Counted from the stretch's first letter, positions 7,665 through 15,670 are shown. The stretch: 64,000 nucleotides of DNA from Planosporangium mesophilum (GCF_016863255.1 NZ_BOON01000035.1:1-64000), one strand, 5' to 3'. Made by a program: numbers and translations. The notes: generated from the sequence alone by a model not told the origin.

Positions 7665-9035
7665 ATGGCGGGCTTCAGCGAAGAATTCCGGCAGTACCTT
7701 CCGCCAGACGAAGAGATGATCGGCCGCGTCTTCACCAAGGGGGTGATCACCCTCGACGCAAACGTGCTGCTGGATGCGTACCGATACGCTTCTGACGCTC
7801 GTGCAGAGCTTCTGCGTGTCCTCCATAGCCTCGGTGGCCGGCTTTGGGTGTCACACCAGGTAGCGTTGGAGTTCCACCGCAATCGCGTGTCGGTGATCTC
7901 GGGACACGGCGATTCGTATCGCGAAGTTTTGAAAGCAGGTCATGATTTCCGGCAGAAGTACGACGCTGAGCTGGCTAAACAGTTGCGCGAGTTTGCCAAT
8001 CGGGTAGCTCTTCCTGACGGGGAACGTACCGAGATTCTTCGACATGTGACAAGCGGGCTGGATGCGCTTTCGGCTCATCTCAATCAGTTGCAGGCTCGCC
8101 ACGGCGTATCTGATCGGTTTGTCAGTGACGACCCTGTATTGAAGCAGTTGCAGCATCTCCTAGACAATAAGGTGGGACCTCCGCTCGCCCCAGAGGAAGA
8201 GGCGGCCGTGAGGAAAGAGGCGCAACGAAGGATTGAGGAGAAGATCCCTCCGGGGTTCAAGGATGCAGGCAAGAGTGAGGGTGACCCGTGTGGGGATTAC
8301 CTCGTTTGGCATCAAAGCCTTTTGGAGGCCAAAGCTCGATCCGTCCCACTGTTATTCGTTACCCGAGATACTAAAGAGGATTGGTTCCTTAGAGTAAAAG
8401 GGAAGACCGTCTCTGCGCTCCCAGAACTGATATTGGAGGCGCGGCAAGTAGCGGGAGTTGACTTCGTTGCTATGACTACGAAGACATTCCTGGTTCACTC
8501 GCAGCGGTATTTGGATACTGCGATTAGTAAAACAACCTTGGATCAGGCTGAAGCTATACGTCTGAACAGCAGGCAGCGTCAACTGAAGGGTCGGCTGATT
8601 TATCTCCTGCCAGAGGCCTGGAATGCTCTGATTCAGAGCATCAACGTTGAACTCCCATTGATTGAAGATCGGCAAGCGGAAATTGAGACGATCCTTGCTC
8701 ATCTTCGCAAAACAAACCAGACGGAAGGGGACTATTACAAGGCCCTTCTGCCTGAGCTTAGGGGTCTGCGGTTGGAGAGGCTAATGCTCGAAGATGCCAG
8801 ACGGGCCCTGCTCAGAGGTACCGTTGAATCCGATGATGGAACAATTGCCGTAGAGGTGGACAGTAAGGGCACCACTATAGCAATCTCGGAACAGTTGGCT
8901 CGCCTCTCCTCGGAGGTCGCTAATAAAGCTGAGATGCAGATGTTTAAATCAAAGCCGGGAAAGGTCCGGGCCATCCCCGGCGAAGTTCCGCTCCCAGGCC
9001 TTCTTGATGACGATCAAGATAATGGTGCTGGCTAG
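7665..9035 (+). CDS. PIN-like (PIN_8 type) nuclease, AICE cargo
   Basis: A 456-residue protein from the ATG at 7665, which has AGAGGAG five bases upstream. The N-terminal half is a PIN-like domain: TLDANVLLDAYRY (Asp31), HQVALEFHRNR (Glu69), CGDYLVWHQ (Asp211) and LLFVTRDTKEDW (Asp235, Asp239). The layout, with a long helical insertion between the second and third acids, is that of PIN_8 proteins. PIN domains are metal-dependent ribonucleases. The C-terminal 200 residues are helical and coiled-coil-like, with no family recognised. Related proteins occur in phage-defence contexts, so a defence role is a reasonable hypothesis. The codon use is notably less GC-rich than the transfer genes. Confidence 0.75.
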   Translation: MAGFSEEFRQYLPPDEEMIGRVFTKGVITLDANVLLDAYRYASDARAELLRVLHSLGGRLWVSHQVALEFHRNRVSVISGHGDSYREVLKAGHDFRQKYDAELAKQLREFANRVALPDGERTEILRHVTSGLDALSAHLNQLQARHGVSDRFVSDDPVLKQLQHLLDNKVGPPLAPEEEAAVRKEAQRRIEEKIPPGFKDAGKSEGDPCGDYLVWHQSLLEAKARSVPLLFVTRDTKEDWFLRVKGKTVSALPELILEARQVAGVDFVAMTTKTFLVHSQRYLDTAISKTTLDQAEAIRLNSRQRQLKGRLIYLLPEAWNALIQSINVELPLIEDRQAEIETILAHLRKTNQTEGDYYKALLPELRGLRLERLMLEDARRALLRGTVESDDGTIAVEVDSKGTTIAISEQLARLSSEVANKAEMQMFKSKPGKVRAIPGEVPLPGLLDDDQDNGAG

Positions 9036-9179
9036 TGGTTCGGTTGTGACGGGTGTGGTGCAGTTGTAACAAGGGTACGACGTGTGCTTGGCTCCGGTAC
9101 CACCTTTTGATAGGCGTCCGTGGCTCTTCGACGGTAAGCCAAGGTGGTCTTTTGGCGGCTTCAACGGGCGTGACCGGCA

Positions 9180-9208
9180 GGGACGTTTTGGGACGGATGT
9201 GGGACGTT
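9180..9208. promoter_or_regulatory. Three GGGACG boxes upstream of the HD gene
   Basis: GGGACGTT at 9180-9187, GGGACG at 9190-9195 and GGGACGTT at 9201-9208 are phased by 10-11 bp, 50-75 bp upstream of the HD gene start. Matching boxes occur in inverse orientation upstream of the XRE regulator gene (11112-11127). Confidence 0.55.
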
Positions 9209-9256
9209 CTCGTCTGCGTATCGGTTCTGGTCAAGATCGGCTCTACCGTCGTGGCC

Positions 9257-9817
9257 ATGCCTTACTCAGTTACATGGGCGCGCGAGCTGGCTGCGGCTCG
9301 CATGGCTGAACCGCTGCCCCGACGATGGGGGCATGTGCAGGCGGTCGCCGCTAAAGCCGAGAGTCTTCGACCGCTGGCCGGCGAAGACGCTGACCTCCTA
9401 GTGGTCGCTGCCTGGCTGCATGACATCGGCTACGCCCCCGATGTGCAAGACACCGGCTTTCATCCGCTCGACGGGGCCCGCTACCTGCGCAGCCTCGACG
9501 CTGATCCCCGTTTGTGCGGGCTGGTCGCCAACCACTCAGGCGCCAAGTACGAGGCGGAGCTACGTGGCCTGGCCGACGAGCTCGCCGAGTTCCCCGACGA
9601 AAACACGCTCGCTCGCGATGGTGTTTGGTACTGCGACATGACCACCAGTCCGGTCGGCCTGCCGGTCACGTTCGACACCCGGCTGGCCGAGATCCGGGAA
9701 CGCTACGGCGAAGACCACAGCGTCCCCCGAGCAATCATGGCCGCCTCGGACGAGATCCGCGCTGCGATCGATCACGTGCTGAGTCGGGCGCGCGCCTTCG
9801 GTGCGAGCGCCGTCTAG
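9257..9817 (+). CDS. HD-domain phosphohydrolase
   Basis: A 186-residue protein from the ATG at 9257. HD-superfamily metal ligands are visible: His26 (RWGHVQ), His55-Asp56 (AAWLHDIGY), His69 (GFHPLDGARYL) and ANHSG. HD proteins hydrolyse phosphate esters, often nucleotides or cyclic nucleotides; the substrate here is unknown. The gene is convergent with the Nudix gene and their 3' ends overlap by four bases. HD and Nudix genes next to an XRE regulator look like a nucleotide-linked control or immunity module of the AICE. I preferred the internal ATG over the upstream start because the conserved domain begins there and GGGACG boxes precede it. Confidence 0.8.
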   Translation: MPYSVTWARELAAARMAEPLPRRWGHVQAVAAKAESLRPLAGEDADLLVVAAWLHDIGYAPDVQDTGFHPLDGARYLRSLDADPRLCGLVANHSGAKYEAELRGLADELAEFPDENTLARDGVWYCDMTTSPVGLPVTFDTRLAEIRERYGEDHSVPRAIMAASDEIRAAIDHVLSRARAFGASAV

Positions 9818-10281
9818 CGGACTGCGCCTCGCTCGCCGGCGAGGAAGTCGAGGATGCGAGCCCGGATCCGTGGATGCATGGGCAGCTTCTCGACTTCCTC
9901 GGGCGTGAACGCGCCCAGTTCGGTCGACTCGTCGCTGATCTGAAGCTGGCCGCCCTGCGCTCGGCACGCGATGCACACCGAGTACTCCTGGCGGACTTCG
10001 CCATCGTCATAGGCGAAGACATGTTCAGGGTCTGTGTACACGCCGATGATGTACTCGGGACGCACGTCCAGCCCGGTTTCCTCCCGGACTTCTCGAACCA
10101 CCGTCTCCGCAACGGACTCGCCGATCTCCATCGCGCCACCCGGTAGCGCCCACAGGTCGTTGTCGGCCCGGCGCTGAAGGATCAGCCGTCCGGCCTGGTC
10201 GACCACAACCGCTGAAGCCGCGGGTACGAGGGAGTTTGCCTGAGGTGCGTCCGTGTCCCGGTAGTAGTCGATCCGCCCCAT
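9814..10281 (-). CDS. Nudix hydrolase, Pif-like
   Basis: A 155-residue Nudix protein with a complete Nudix box at residues 49-71 (Gly49, Glu55, Arg63-Glu64, Glu67-Glu68, Gly70). Nudix enzymes hydrolyse nucleoside diphosphates linked to another group; the substrate is unknown here. In pSAM2 the immunity factor Pif contains a Nudix motif and blocks redundant transfer between carriers. By position this protein is a good candidate for that role, though homology to Pif was not tested. It is downstream of the XRE regulator gene with 12 bases between them, so the two form an operon. Confidence 0.85.
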   Translation of the reverse strand: MGRIDYYRDTDAPQANSLVPAASAVVVDQAGRLILQRRADNDLWALPGGAMEIGESVAETVVREVREETGLDVRPEYIIGVYTDPEHVFAYDDGEVRQEYSVCIACRAQGGQLQISDESTELGAFTPEEVEKLPMHPRIRARILDFLAGERGAVR

Positions 10282-10293
10282 CGCATTCCCTGT

Positions 10294-11067
10294 CTAGCTC
10301 CTGGCACGTGTGCTCTTCTTCGGCCGATCATCCCTCACCGGCATTGTTGTCGCCCAGACGCTGTCGAAGTGCGTGGCGAAGCGGGAGAACATGCCGTTAG
10401 GGCCGAGCCTGCGAAGGTGCAACATCGGCGCGGACGCCCCAGGCGTGGCGTACAGGTGCGGCGTGACCAGCATTTCGTCATCGAAGCGGAAGACCGAGTT
10501 GTACAGCGGCACGTTCTGCTGGCGCATTTCGAAGTTCTCGCACTGCAACAGTGGCGCGAAGTACTTCATCGACGTGTGGATGCGAACGACCAGTGTCATG
10601 GCTAGGTCTTCTTCGGCATCACGGTCCGCGACGTACTTCGACTCGGGGTCCGCGATCACGGCCCGAACCTTGCAGCCGTTACTGCACTTCTCCTGGAGCG
10701 CCTCGATCAACCGTGGGTGCTCCATGGGCAGGAAGTACAGCGTGTAGCCGAGCAGGTCGATCTGGCGCCCGGCACGTTCGATCAGCTCCCACCATCCCGA
10801 GTGCGGCATGTCGCTCCGATATGGATACGCCCCAACGATCTCGGCGTTGGCGGTCCCAGTATCAGCAGGCTTGCGCTGTGCTCCCGGCCAGAGAAACTCT
10901 TCGTCCTCGTTGAGGAACTTCGCCACCGTCCACCGGTGCCGAGGATGTGGCGTCCGTCCTCCGAGCCATCGACCGACTGTCTTCGGATCGACCTCGGCCG
11001 CTGTAGCCACAGCCTCAATCGATGTCCTACGGCGTTCCAGTGCTGCTCGCAACCGTTCATTCGCCAT
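10294..11067 (-). CDS. XRE-family regulator with PLD-like C-terminal domain
   Basis: A 257-residue protein. The N-terminal 55 residues form an XRE helix-turn-helix (ATAAEVDPKTVGRWLGG). The rest, starting at WWELIERAGRQIDLLGYTLYFL, matches the DUF5919-type domain that follows such HTHs in actinobacteria and has a phospholipase-D-like look. The ATG at 11067 has AGGGAGGGG upstream and removes ten poorly conserved residues. The gene is divergent from the SCO3933-family gene, with GGGACG boxes and an AAAGCGCTTT palindrome in between. It probably controls the switch between integrated and excised states. Confidence 0.8.
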   Translation of the reverse strand: MANERLRAALERRRTSIEAVATAAEVDPKTVGRWLGGRTPHPRHRWTVAKFLNEDEEFLWPGAQRKPADTGTANAEIVGAYPYRSDMPHSGWWELIERAGRQIDLLGYTLYFLPMEHPRLIEALQEKCSNGCKVRAVIADPESKYVADRDAEEDLAMTLVVRIHTSMKYFAPLLQCENFEMRQQNVPLYNSVFRFDDEMLVTPHLYATPGASAPMLHLRRLGPNGMFSRFATHFDSVWATTMPVRDDRPKKSTRARS

Positions 11068-11111
11068 CAGGACCCCTCCCTGGGTCACGGGACGCATCGA
11101 GCGTACCGCAA

Positions 11112-11127
11112 GCGTCCTAAACGTCCC
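11112..11127 (-). promoter_or_regulatory. GGGACG boxes upstream of the XRE gene
   Basis: On the minus strand GGGACGTT (11127-11120) is followed by GGACGC (11117-11112), 10 bp further. They lie 45-60 bp upstream of the regulator's start, and resemble the boxes at 9180-9208. They are probable operators for autoregulation. Confidence 0.5.
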
Positions 11128-11179
11128 AGCGACGTTGTGTATGCGTCACCTCGCGCCCTGTCTCCTTGAGTTGCAAGCG

Positions 11180-11189
11180 AAAGCGCTTT
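11180..11189. promoter_or_regulatory. AAAGCGCTTT palindrome in the divergent promoter region
   Basis: A perfect 10-bp palindrome within a larger imperfect one (TTGCAAGCGAAAGCGCTTTG). It lies between the XRE gene and the SCO3933-family gene, with a -10-like CATAAC just downstream on the plus strand. It could be an operator for transfer or replication genes. Confidence 0.4.
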
Positions 11190-11241
11190 GCATAACCGAG
11201 CAGTAGTCCACAAGGGACTCGCTCATGACAAGGAGGACGCA

Positions 11242-11562
11242 GTGAAGCTCATCGTGGACACCACCGGCAAGCAGGTGACGGCGACGAAGGAGCCGGTCGA
11301 GAGGCTGGACCAGAACGGCAGGCAGCGGTCGGACAAGGAGACGGGCCGGCTGATGTGGTCGACGCAGGTGTTCGTCCTGGACCAGGACGGCGGCGAGGTC
11401 ATCACCGTTCACACGGCAGGAGAGAAGCCCGACGTGAAGGTGGGACAGCTCGTGGCCGTCTCCGATCTGGAGGCCCTGCCCTGGGCGACCAACGGGCGCA
11501 ACGGCGTGAGTTTCCGCGCTACCGCGATCAAGCCAGTTCAGGTCCCCGCCTCCGGCAAGTGA
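11242..11562 (+). CDS. SCO3933-family regulatory protein
   Basis: A 106-residue protein starting at GTG 11242, with AGGAGG eight bases upstream. The pattern of an N-terminal VDTTGKQVTATKEP strand, then TGRLMWSTQVFVLDQDG, then GQLVAVSDLEALPW and NGVSFRATAI fits the SCO3933 family found in nearly every actinomycete AICE, ahead of the transfer genes. Databases call it a regulatory protein. The fold looks like a small beta barrel and its partner is unknown. It opens the long plus-strand transfer-replication transcription unit. Confidence 0.8.
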   Translation: MKLIVDTTGKQVTATKEPVERLDQNGRQRSDKETGRLMWSTQVFVLDQDGGEVITVHTAGEKPDVKVGQLVAVSDLEALPWATNGRNGVSFRATAIKPVQVPASGK

Positions 11563-11665
11563 CCTTCACTCGCCGGTGCTGCTGACTGCTCCTGGTGTTC
11601 GTGGCTGAGGCCAACGCGGACCGTTTCGTCCGCTACCCCAACTGAATCCGGCTCCGGGGATGGTG

Positions 11666-11764
11666 ACGGCTCCTACATCCCTGAACCGCTGACCACCTGT
11701 TGTGTGGTCGCACCGAAGAAGAACTGGCGCGGGGTCGGTAACGGCTCCTACACCTGCCGACCCC
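11666..11764. promoter_or_regulatory. Repeat and hairpin leader before the transfer genes
   Basis: A 12-bp direct repeat, ACGGCTCCTACA, occurs at 11666-11677 and 11741-11752. Two hairpins accompany it: GACCAC/GTGGTC (11691-11709) and an 8-bp stem GGGGTCGG/CCGACCCC (11731-11764) which contains the second repeat in its loop. It may be an attenuator or processing site between the SCO3933-family gene and the transfer genes. Confidence 0.45.
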
Positions 11765-11807
11765 ACGCCATCTACCCATCCAGCCCAATGTCTTGGGAGG
11801 ACGTGTC

Positions 11808-12755
11808 ATGTCCAAGTCTAACGGCCGCTGGTCGTCCGGGCGCTCCTGGAAACGTGGATCCGGAACGGTGACGGTCATCGAGGCCCGGGTGCACCGCACC
11901 TCGGAACGCAACGCCAAGCTGGCGTTCTTCCTGACCACCTTCGTGGTCGGCCTGCTGTCGGCGACCGTCGCCGCGTCCTACATCCACCCGATCCTGGCCC
12001 TGTTCGTCGGCATGGCCCTCGGCCTCGTGTGCGGCGCCATCGTCTGGGCGCTGGTCCGCATCTGGCCGGTGATCCGGCTGCTGTGGTGGTGGACCCCCGA
12101 AACCCTCCTCGGCCTGGCGGTCGTGTACGGCTTCACCGCCCTGGCCCACCACACCACCCTCGCCGTCCGCATCGCGGTCGTCGCCCTGATCGTGGGCGTG
12201 CCCGCCGCGGTTCCCTACACCCGTCGCCGCATCGTGGCCCTGGCGTGGTGTTTCATCGTGCGGCACCGGATCCGGACCTGCTTTGCGCAGTTCATCATCG
12301 CCAACCAGTCCGGCACCCTGCCGCTGATCCTGTGGGCCAAGCCCACTCCGGTCGGCGAACGCGTCTGGGTCTGGCTGCGCACCGGCCTGTCGCTGGCCGA
12401 CCTCAACGCCCGACTCGACAAGATCGCCGTCGCCTGCTGGGCCTCCACCGTCACCGTGGAGCGGGCCAGCGACGGCAACGCCGCCTACGTGCGGCTCGAC
12501 ATCAAGCGCCGTGACGCGCTCACCGCCACCGTGGGTTCCCCGCTGGTCGGCCTGGTCGACCCCGACACCCCGGCCGCCGAACCCACCACCGTCGAGGTTC
12601 CGACCGCGCTGGATCTGCCCGACATGCCGGCCGAGCCGGCCACCGTCCGCATCCGCCCGATGCCCACCCCGCGCACCGCACCGGCCAGCAAGCCAGCCGC
12701 CGCCCCGGCGGTCGCCGGTGCCCGTGGCGAAGACCTCTCCGACTGGATCGACTGA
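11808..12755 (+). CDS. Membrane partner of the AICE DNA translocase
   Basis: A 315-residue protein from ATG 11808, with GGGAGG upstream. Three to four hydrophobic segments lie between residues 40 and 140. A cytoplasmic domain follows, with a TPVGERVWVWLRTGLSLADL block and CWASTVTVERAS, which resembles the segment preceding the ATPase in TraB-type conjugative translocases. The tail is Pro/Ala-rich. The ATPase itself is the next gene, so the translocase is split into a membrane part and a motor part, as is common in AICEs. It would anchor the motor at the hyphal membrane during DNA transfer. Confidence 0.7.
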   Translation: MSKSNGRWSSGRSWKRGSGTVTVIEARVHRTSERNAKLAFFLTTFVVGLLSATVAASYIHPILALFVGMALGLVCGAIVWALVRIWPVIRLLWWWTPETLLGLAVVYGFTALAHHTTLAVRIAVVALIVGVPAAVPYTRRRIVALAWCFIVRHRIRTCFAQFIIANQSGTLPLILWAKPTPVGERVWVWLRTGLSLADLNARLDKIAVACWASTVTVERASDGNAAYVRLDIKRRDALTATVGSPLVGLVDPDTPAAEPTTVEVPTALDLPDMPAEPATVRIRPMPTPRTAPASKPAAAPAVAGARGEDLSDWID

Positions 12756-12852
12756 CCAGCCGTTTCGCCACATCACCCATCGATCGGGCGCGAGGCAGTC
12801 GCGTTACGGGGCTCCTCGCGCCCACCCAACGCCCTCGAATGGAGGCACCACC

Positions 12853-13770
12853 ATGTCCACCGTCACCGCAGCAGGCGCTGCGGAACCCGACGAGCCCGGC
12901 CGGATTCCGAACTGGGCCACACCCGCCCCGGCCGAGGTTCCGGTCGGACCCATGCTGTCGATGTTCGATCCCGTGTTCCTGGGCATCGACGAGTTCGGCG
13001 CCCCCGTCTACCTCGAACTCATCTACCGCAACGTCCTCGCCGCCGGCGAACCCGGCGGCGGCAAATCCGGGCTGCTCAACACCATCGCCGCCCACGCCGC
13101 CCTGTCCGACAACACCCGCCTGGTGCTCTTCGACGGCAAGCTCGTCGAACTCGGCATGTGGGAGCAGGTCGCCGACGCCTTCGTCGGCCCCGACATCGAC
13201 CACGCCCTGACCACGCTGCGCCGGTTGCAGCAGGTCATGAACAACCGCTACGCCTGGCTACGCGCCCACGGCCGCCGCAAAATCGCCCGCGACGACCGGC
13301 TGTCGGTCATCGTCGCCATGGTCGACGAGATCGCCTACTACTCCGCCACCATCGGCACCGAACAGCAGCAGAAGGAATTCGCCGCACTGCTCAGGGATCT
13401 GGTTGCCCGTGGCCGGGCCGCCGGGGTCATCGTCATCGCCGCCACCCAGCGGCCCAGCTTCGACATCATCCCCACGTCGCTGCGCGACATCTTCGGCTAC
13501 CGGTGCGCGTTCCGCTGCACCACCAGCAACAGCTCCAACATCATCCTCGGCCAGGGCTGGGCCGAGCAGGGCTACAACGCCAACGACATCGCCCCCACCA
13601 ACCAGGGCGCGGCCTACCTGCTCGCCGAGGGCGGCATCCCGCGCCGGGTCAAGGTCGCCTACCTCACCGACACCCAGATCGCGGCCATCGCCGACTACGC
13701 CGCCTGGATCCGCCGACCTACCGGCATCCACACCCCGGCTGGCACCACCGGCATCGCCACGGCCGCCTGA
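12853..13770 (+). CDS. TraB/FtsK-SpoIIIE-type DNA translocase ATPase (TraSA-like)
   Basis: A 305-residue ATPase, close in length to TraSA of pSAM2. Walker A is GEPGGGKSG (65-73) and Walker B is VIVAMVDEIAY with Asp158-Glu159. A sensor-like ATQRPS block and a closing winged region follow. There are no membrane spans; the preceding gene supplies them. The ATG at 12853 has GGAGG at ideal distance. Proteins of this class move double-stranded element DNA between mycelial cells. The overall pattern is complete, so the element should be transfer-competent if cis sites are intact. Confidence 0.93.
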   Translation: MSTVTAAGAAEPDEPGRIPNWATPAPAEVPVGPMLSMFDPVFLGIDEFGAPVYLELIYRNVLAAGEPGGGKSGLLNTIAAHAALSDNTRLVLFDGKLVELGMWEQVADAFVGPDIDHALTTLRRLQQVMNNRYAWLRAHGRRKIARDDRLSVIVAMVDEIAYYSATIGTEQQQKEFAALLRDLVARGRAAGVIVIAATQRPSFDIIPTSLRDIFGYRCAFRCTTSNSSNIILGQGWAEQGYNANDIAPTNQGAAYLLAEGGIPRRVKVAYLTDTQIAAIADYAAWIRRPTGIHTPAGTTGIATAA

Positions 13771-13862
13771 CCACAACCCAAGAAAGCGCTCGGGGCCGGC
13801 TCATCGCCTGGCAGCAGACCGACCCCGAACCATCCGACAACCCACGAAGGGACGTGGACACC

Positions 13863-14288
13863 ATGCACCCTACCCACAATCCGCCCACCACGGCCGGGGC
13901 CGACACCCCGGCCCAGGTGCTGCGCGACGCCGCGCTCTACCTCGAACGCCACGGCTGGACCCGGGGCGCCTTCTATGACTACCTCAACGGCCTGCACCGG
14001 ATGCCGGCCGCCTGCGCCGTCGGCGCCATCCGCGTCGTCTGCTTCGGCACCCCCGTCGACGACGCCACCGACCTCGACGACCTGGCGGACGAGCCGCCGC
14101 GCGCGCAGGTCTTCGACGCCATCCGCGTTCTCGCCCAACGACTGGCCGGACCCCACGTCGCCCACGGGGTCGAGAACTTCGTCGTCACCGACTGGAACGA
14201 CCGCGCCATCACCATCGGGCAGGTCGTGACCGTCCTCCGCGACGCCGCCGACCACTGGGACTACACCACCCACGGCGGTGCGGCATGA
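13863..14288 (+). CDS. DUF6197-family protein
   Basis: A 141-residue soluble protein with the DUF6197 pattern: VLRDAALYLERHGWTRGAF, a central ACAVGAIR block and a late VTDWNDRAITIGQVVTVLRDAA block. The function is unknown. Such genes are common in AICEs between the translocase and replication genes. The stop overlaps the next start by four bases (ATGA), indicating coupled translation. An upstream extension of the frame into the translocase gene exists, but the ATG at 13863 fits the family. Confidence 0.75.
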   Translation: MHPTHNPPTTAGADTPAQVLRDAALYLERHGWTRGAFYDYLNGLHRMPAACAVGAIRVVCFGTPVDDATDLDDLADEPPRAQVFDAIRVLAQRLAGPHVAHGVENFVVTDWNDRAITIGQVVTVLRDAADHWDYTTHGGAA

Positions 14289-14983
14289 CCACCACCACCG
14301 ATGTGACACGTACGTGTCAAAGTCCGTCCCAGGACTTCACCACCGCGCGACTGCTCGCCGCGCTCGAACAGTGCTGGGCCGCCATCCGCACCCGGCACCC
14401 CGAGGTCCCCGCCGCCGTGCTGGTGGTCGCCTCCGGCTCCCCGGCCCGGGCCAGCCAGAACCTGAAGTGGGGCCACTTCGCCACCTCCCGCTGGCAGCAC
14501 GGCGACAACCGGCTGCCCGAGGTCCTCGTGTCGGGGGAGGGGCTGTCCCGTACCCCCGCCGAGATCCTGACCACCCTGCTGCACGAGGCCGCCCACGGCC
14601 TGGCCGACGCCCGCGGCATCGAAGACACCTCCCGCCAGGGCCGCTGGCACAACAAGCACTTCGCCGCCCACGCCCAGGAACTCGGCCTGACCCCTTCCAA
14701 GGACGCCAAGCTCGGCTGGTCGCCCTGCACCCTGCGCCAGGAAACCGCGCAGCACTACACGGGCGAACTCGACCAGCTCACCACCGCGCTCGGCGCCTAC
14801 CGGCACGCCGAAGTCATCGCCACCAAGACGCGCACGAACAACAACAACGGCGTCTCCGCCGAATGCGCCTGCGCCCGCAAGATCCGCGTCTCCCGCGCGG
14901 TCTACGAAGCCGGTCCCATCCTGTGCGGCCTGTGCGAGACCCGCTTCGCCGCCGACACCGACGACGAGGGGGATCCGGCATGA
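14285..14983 (+). CDS. SprT-like zinc metalloprotease
   Basis: A 232-residue protein with an SprT-like HEAAH zinc motif (His100-Glu101-His104), followed by a third ligand region RWHNKHFAAHAQELGL and a C-terminal four-cysteine zinc ribbon (CACARKI, then CGLCETRF). SprT/Spartan proteins cut proteins bound or cross-linked to DNA. In an AICE this could clear the covalent initiator-DNA adduct or host proteins during transfer; that role is inference. The gene overlaps both neighbours by four bases, so it is embedded in the transfer-replication operon. Codons 6-12 contain a 16-bp palindrome shared with the replication initiator gene. Confidence 0.8.
   Translation: MTTTTDVTRTCQSPSQDFTTARLLAALEQCWAAIRTRHPEVPAAVLVVASGSPARASQNLKWGHFATSRWQHGDNRLPEVLVSGEGLSRTPAEILTTLLHEAAHGLADARGIEDTSRQGRWHNKHFAAHAQELGLTPSKDAKLGWSPCTLRQETAQHYTGELDQLTTALGAYRHAEVIATKTRTNNNNGVSAECACARKIRVSRAVYEAGPILCGLCETRFAADTDDEGDPA
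14304..14319. promoter_or_regulatory. 16-bp palindrome TGACACGTACGTGTCA, copy 1
   Basis: A perfect palindrome lying inside the start of the SprT-like gene, 19 bases after its ATG. An identical copy occurs at 18678-18693 in a different reading frame. Conservation of the DNA rather than the peptide suggests a protein-binding site. Confidence 0.65.
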
Positions 14984-15279
14984 ACCCCTCCACCGTCAAG
15001 ACCGCCTTGACGTCCAACCGCCGACGGCGCGCCGTCGAGAACGACGAGTACGCCGCCTTCATCCGCCGCGCCATCGCCGCGCACGCCCGCCGCGTCGCAT
15101 CCGGCGACGTCGAAGCCCTGCGGGATCTGGTCGGCCTGTCCGCCGACCTCGATGCCGCTCTCCTCAACGCCGTCAAGGGCCTACGGGCATTCGGCTACTC
15201 CTGGTCCGAGATCGCCGACCGGCTCGGCGTCAGCAAGCAGGCCGCCCAACAGCGCTGGGGCGGTGACCGGGATGCGTAA
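14980..15279 (+). CDS. Small HTH protein
   Basis: A 99-residue protein with a C-terminal helix-turn-helix (RAFGYSWSEIADRLGVSKQA) similar to sigma-factor region 4 or MarR-like HTHs. The N-terminal half is basic. It overlaps the SprT-like stop (ATGA) and the next gene by eight bases. It is likely a DNA-binding accessory or regulator of the AICE; the target is unknown. Confidence 0.7.
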   Translation: MNPSTVKTALTSNRRRRAVENDEYAAFIRRAIAAHARRVASGDVEALRDLVGLSADLDAALLNAVKGLRAFGYSWSEIADRLGVSKQAAQQRWGGDRDA

Positions 15280-15670
15280 CGCCTACCTCGACACCCTCGT
15301 CGCACTCGGCCGGTTCATCGAGTTCTACGACCCCGACGGCGACCGCCACGGGCTACCCACGTTCCCGTACCGGTGGGCGCCCACCGACCTGGCCACCCGC
15401 CGCCAGCTACGCGCCGCCGGACTGCGCCCGGCCGGCCAGCCCATCGCCGCCCAGATCCTGTGGCGGCACAAGAAGCAGCGCCGCGTCGCCTACCTGTACC
15501 CGATCGCCGGGGCCAAGGCCAAGCGCAGCGCCACCCCGGCTCAACAGGTCGCCATCGCCAAGGCACTGCTGGCCCGGCGCACCTGCCCGACCTGCCGTCA
15601 GGTCAAGGGCTACTACATCCCCCGCCGTACCGGCGAATGCCTCGACTGCATCCCGGGAGGTACCCGATGA
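15272..15670 (+). CDS. RRQRL-motif zinc-binding protein
   Basis: A 132-residue protein carrying the conserved TRRQLRAAGLRPAGQ block (the RRQRL motif) and a C-terminal zinc site with CPTC and CLDC pairs. It is a typical small AICE protein of unknown role, probably nucleic-acid binding. The ATG at 15272 overlaps the preceding gene, and the stop overlaps the next ATG, in one tightly packed operon. Confidence 0.75.
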   Translation: MRNAYLDTLVALGRFIEFYDPDGDRHGLPTFPYRWAPTDLATRRQLRAAGLRPAGQPIAAQILWRHKKQRRVAYLYPIAGAKAKRSATPAQQVAIAKALLARRTCPTCRQVKGYYIPRRTGECLDCIPGGTR

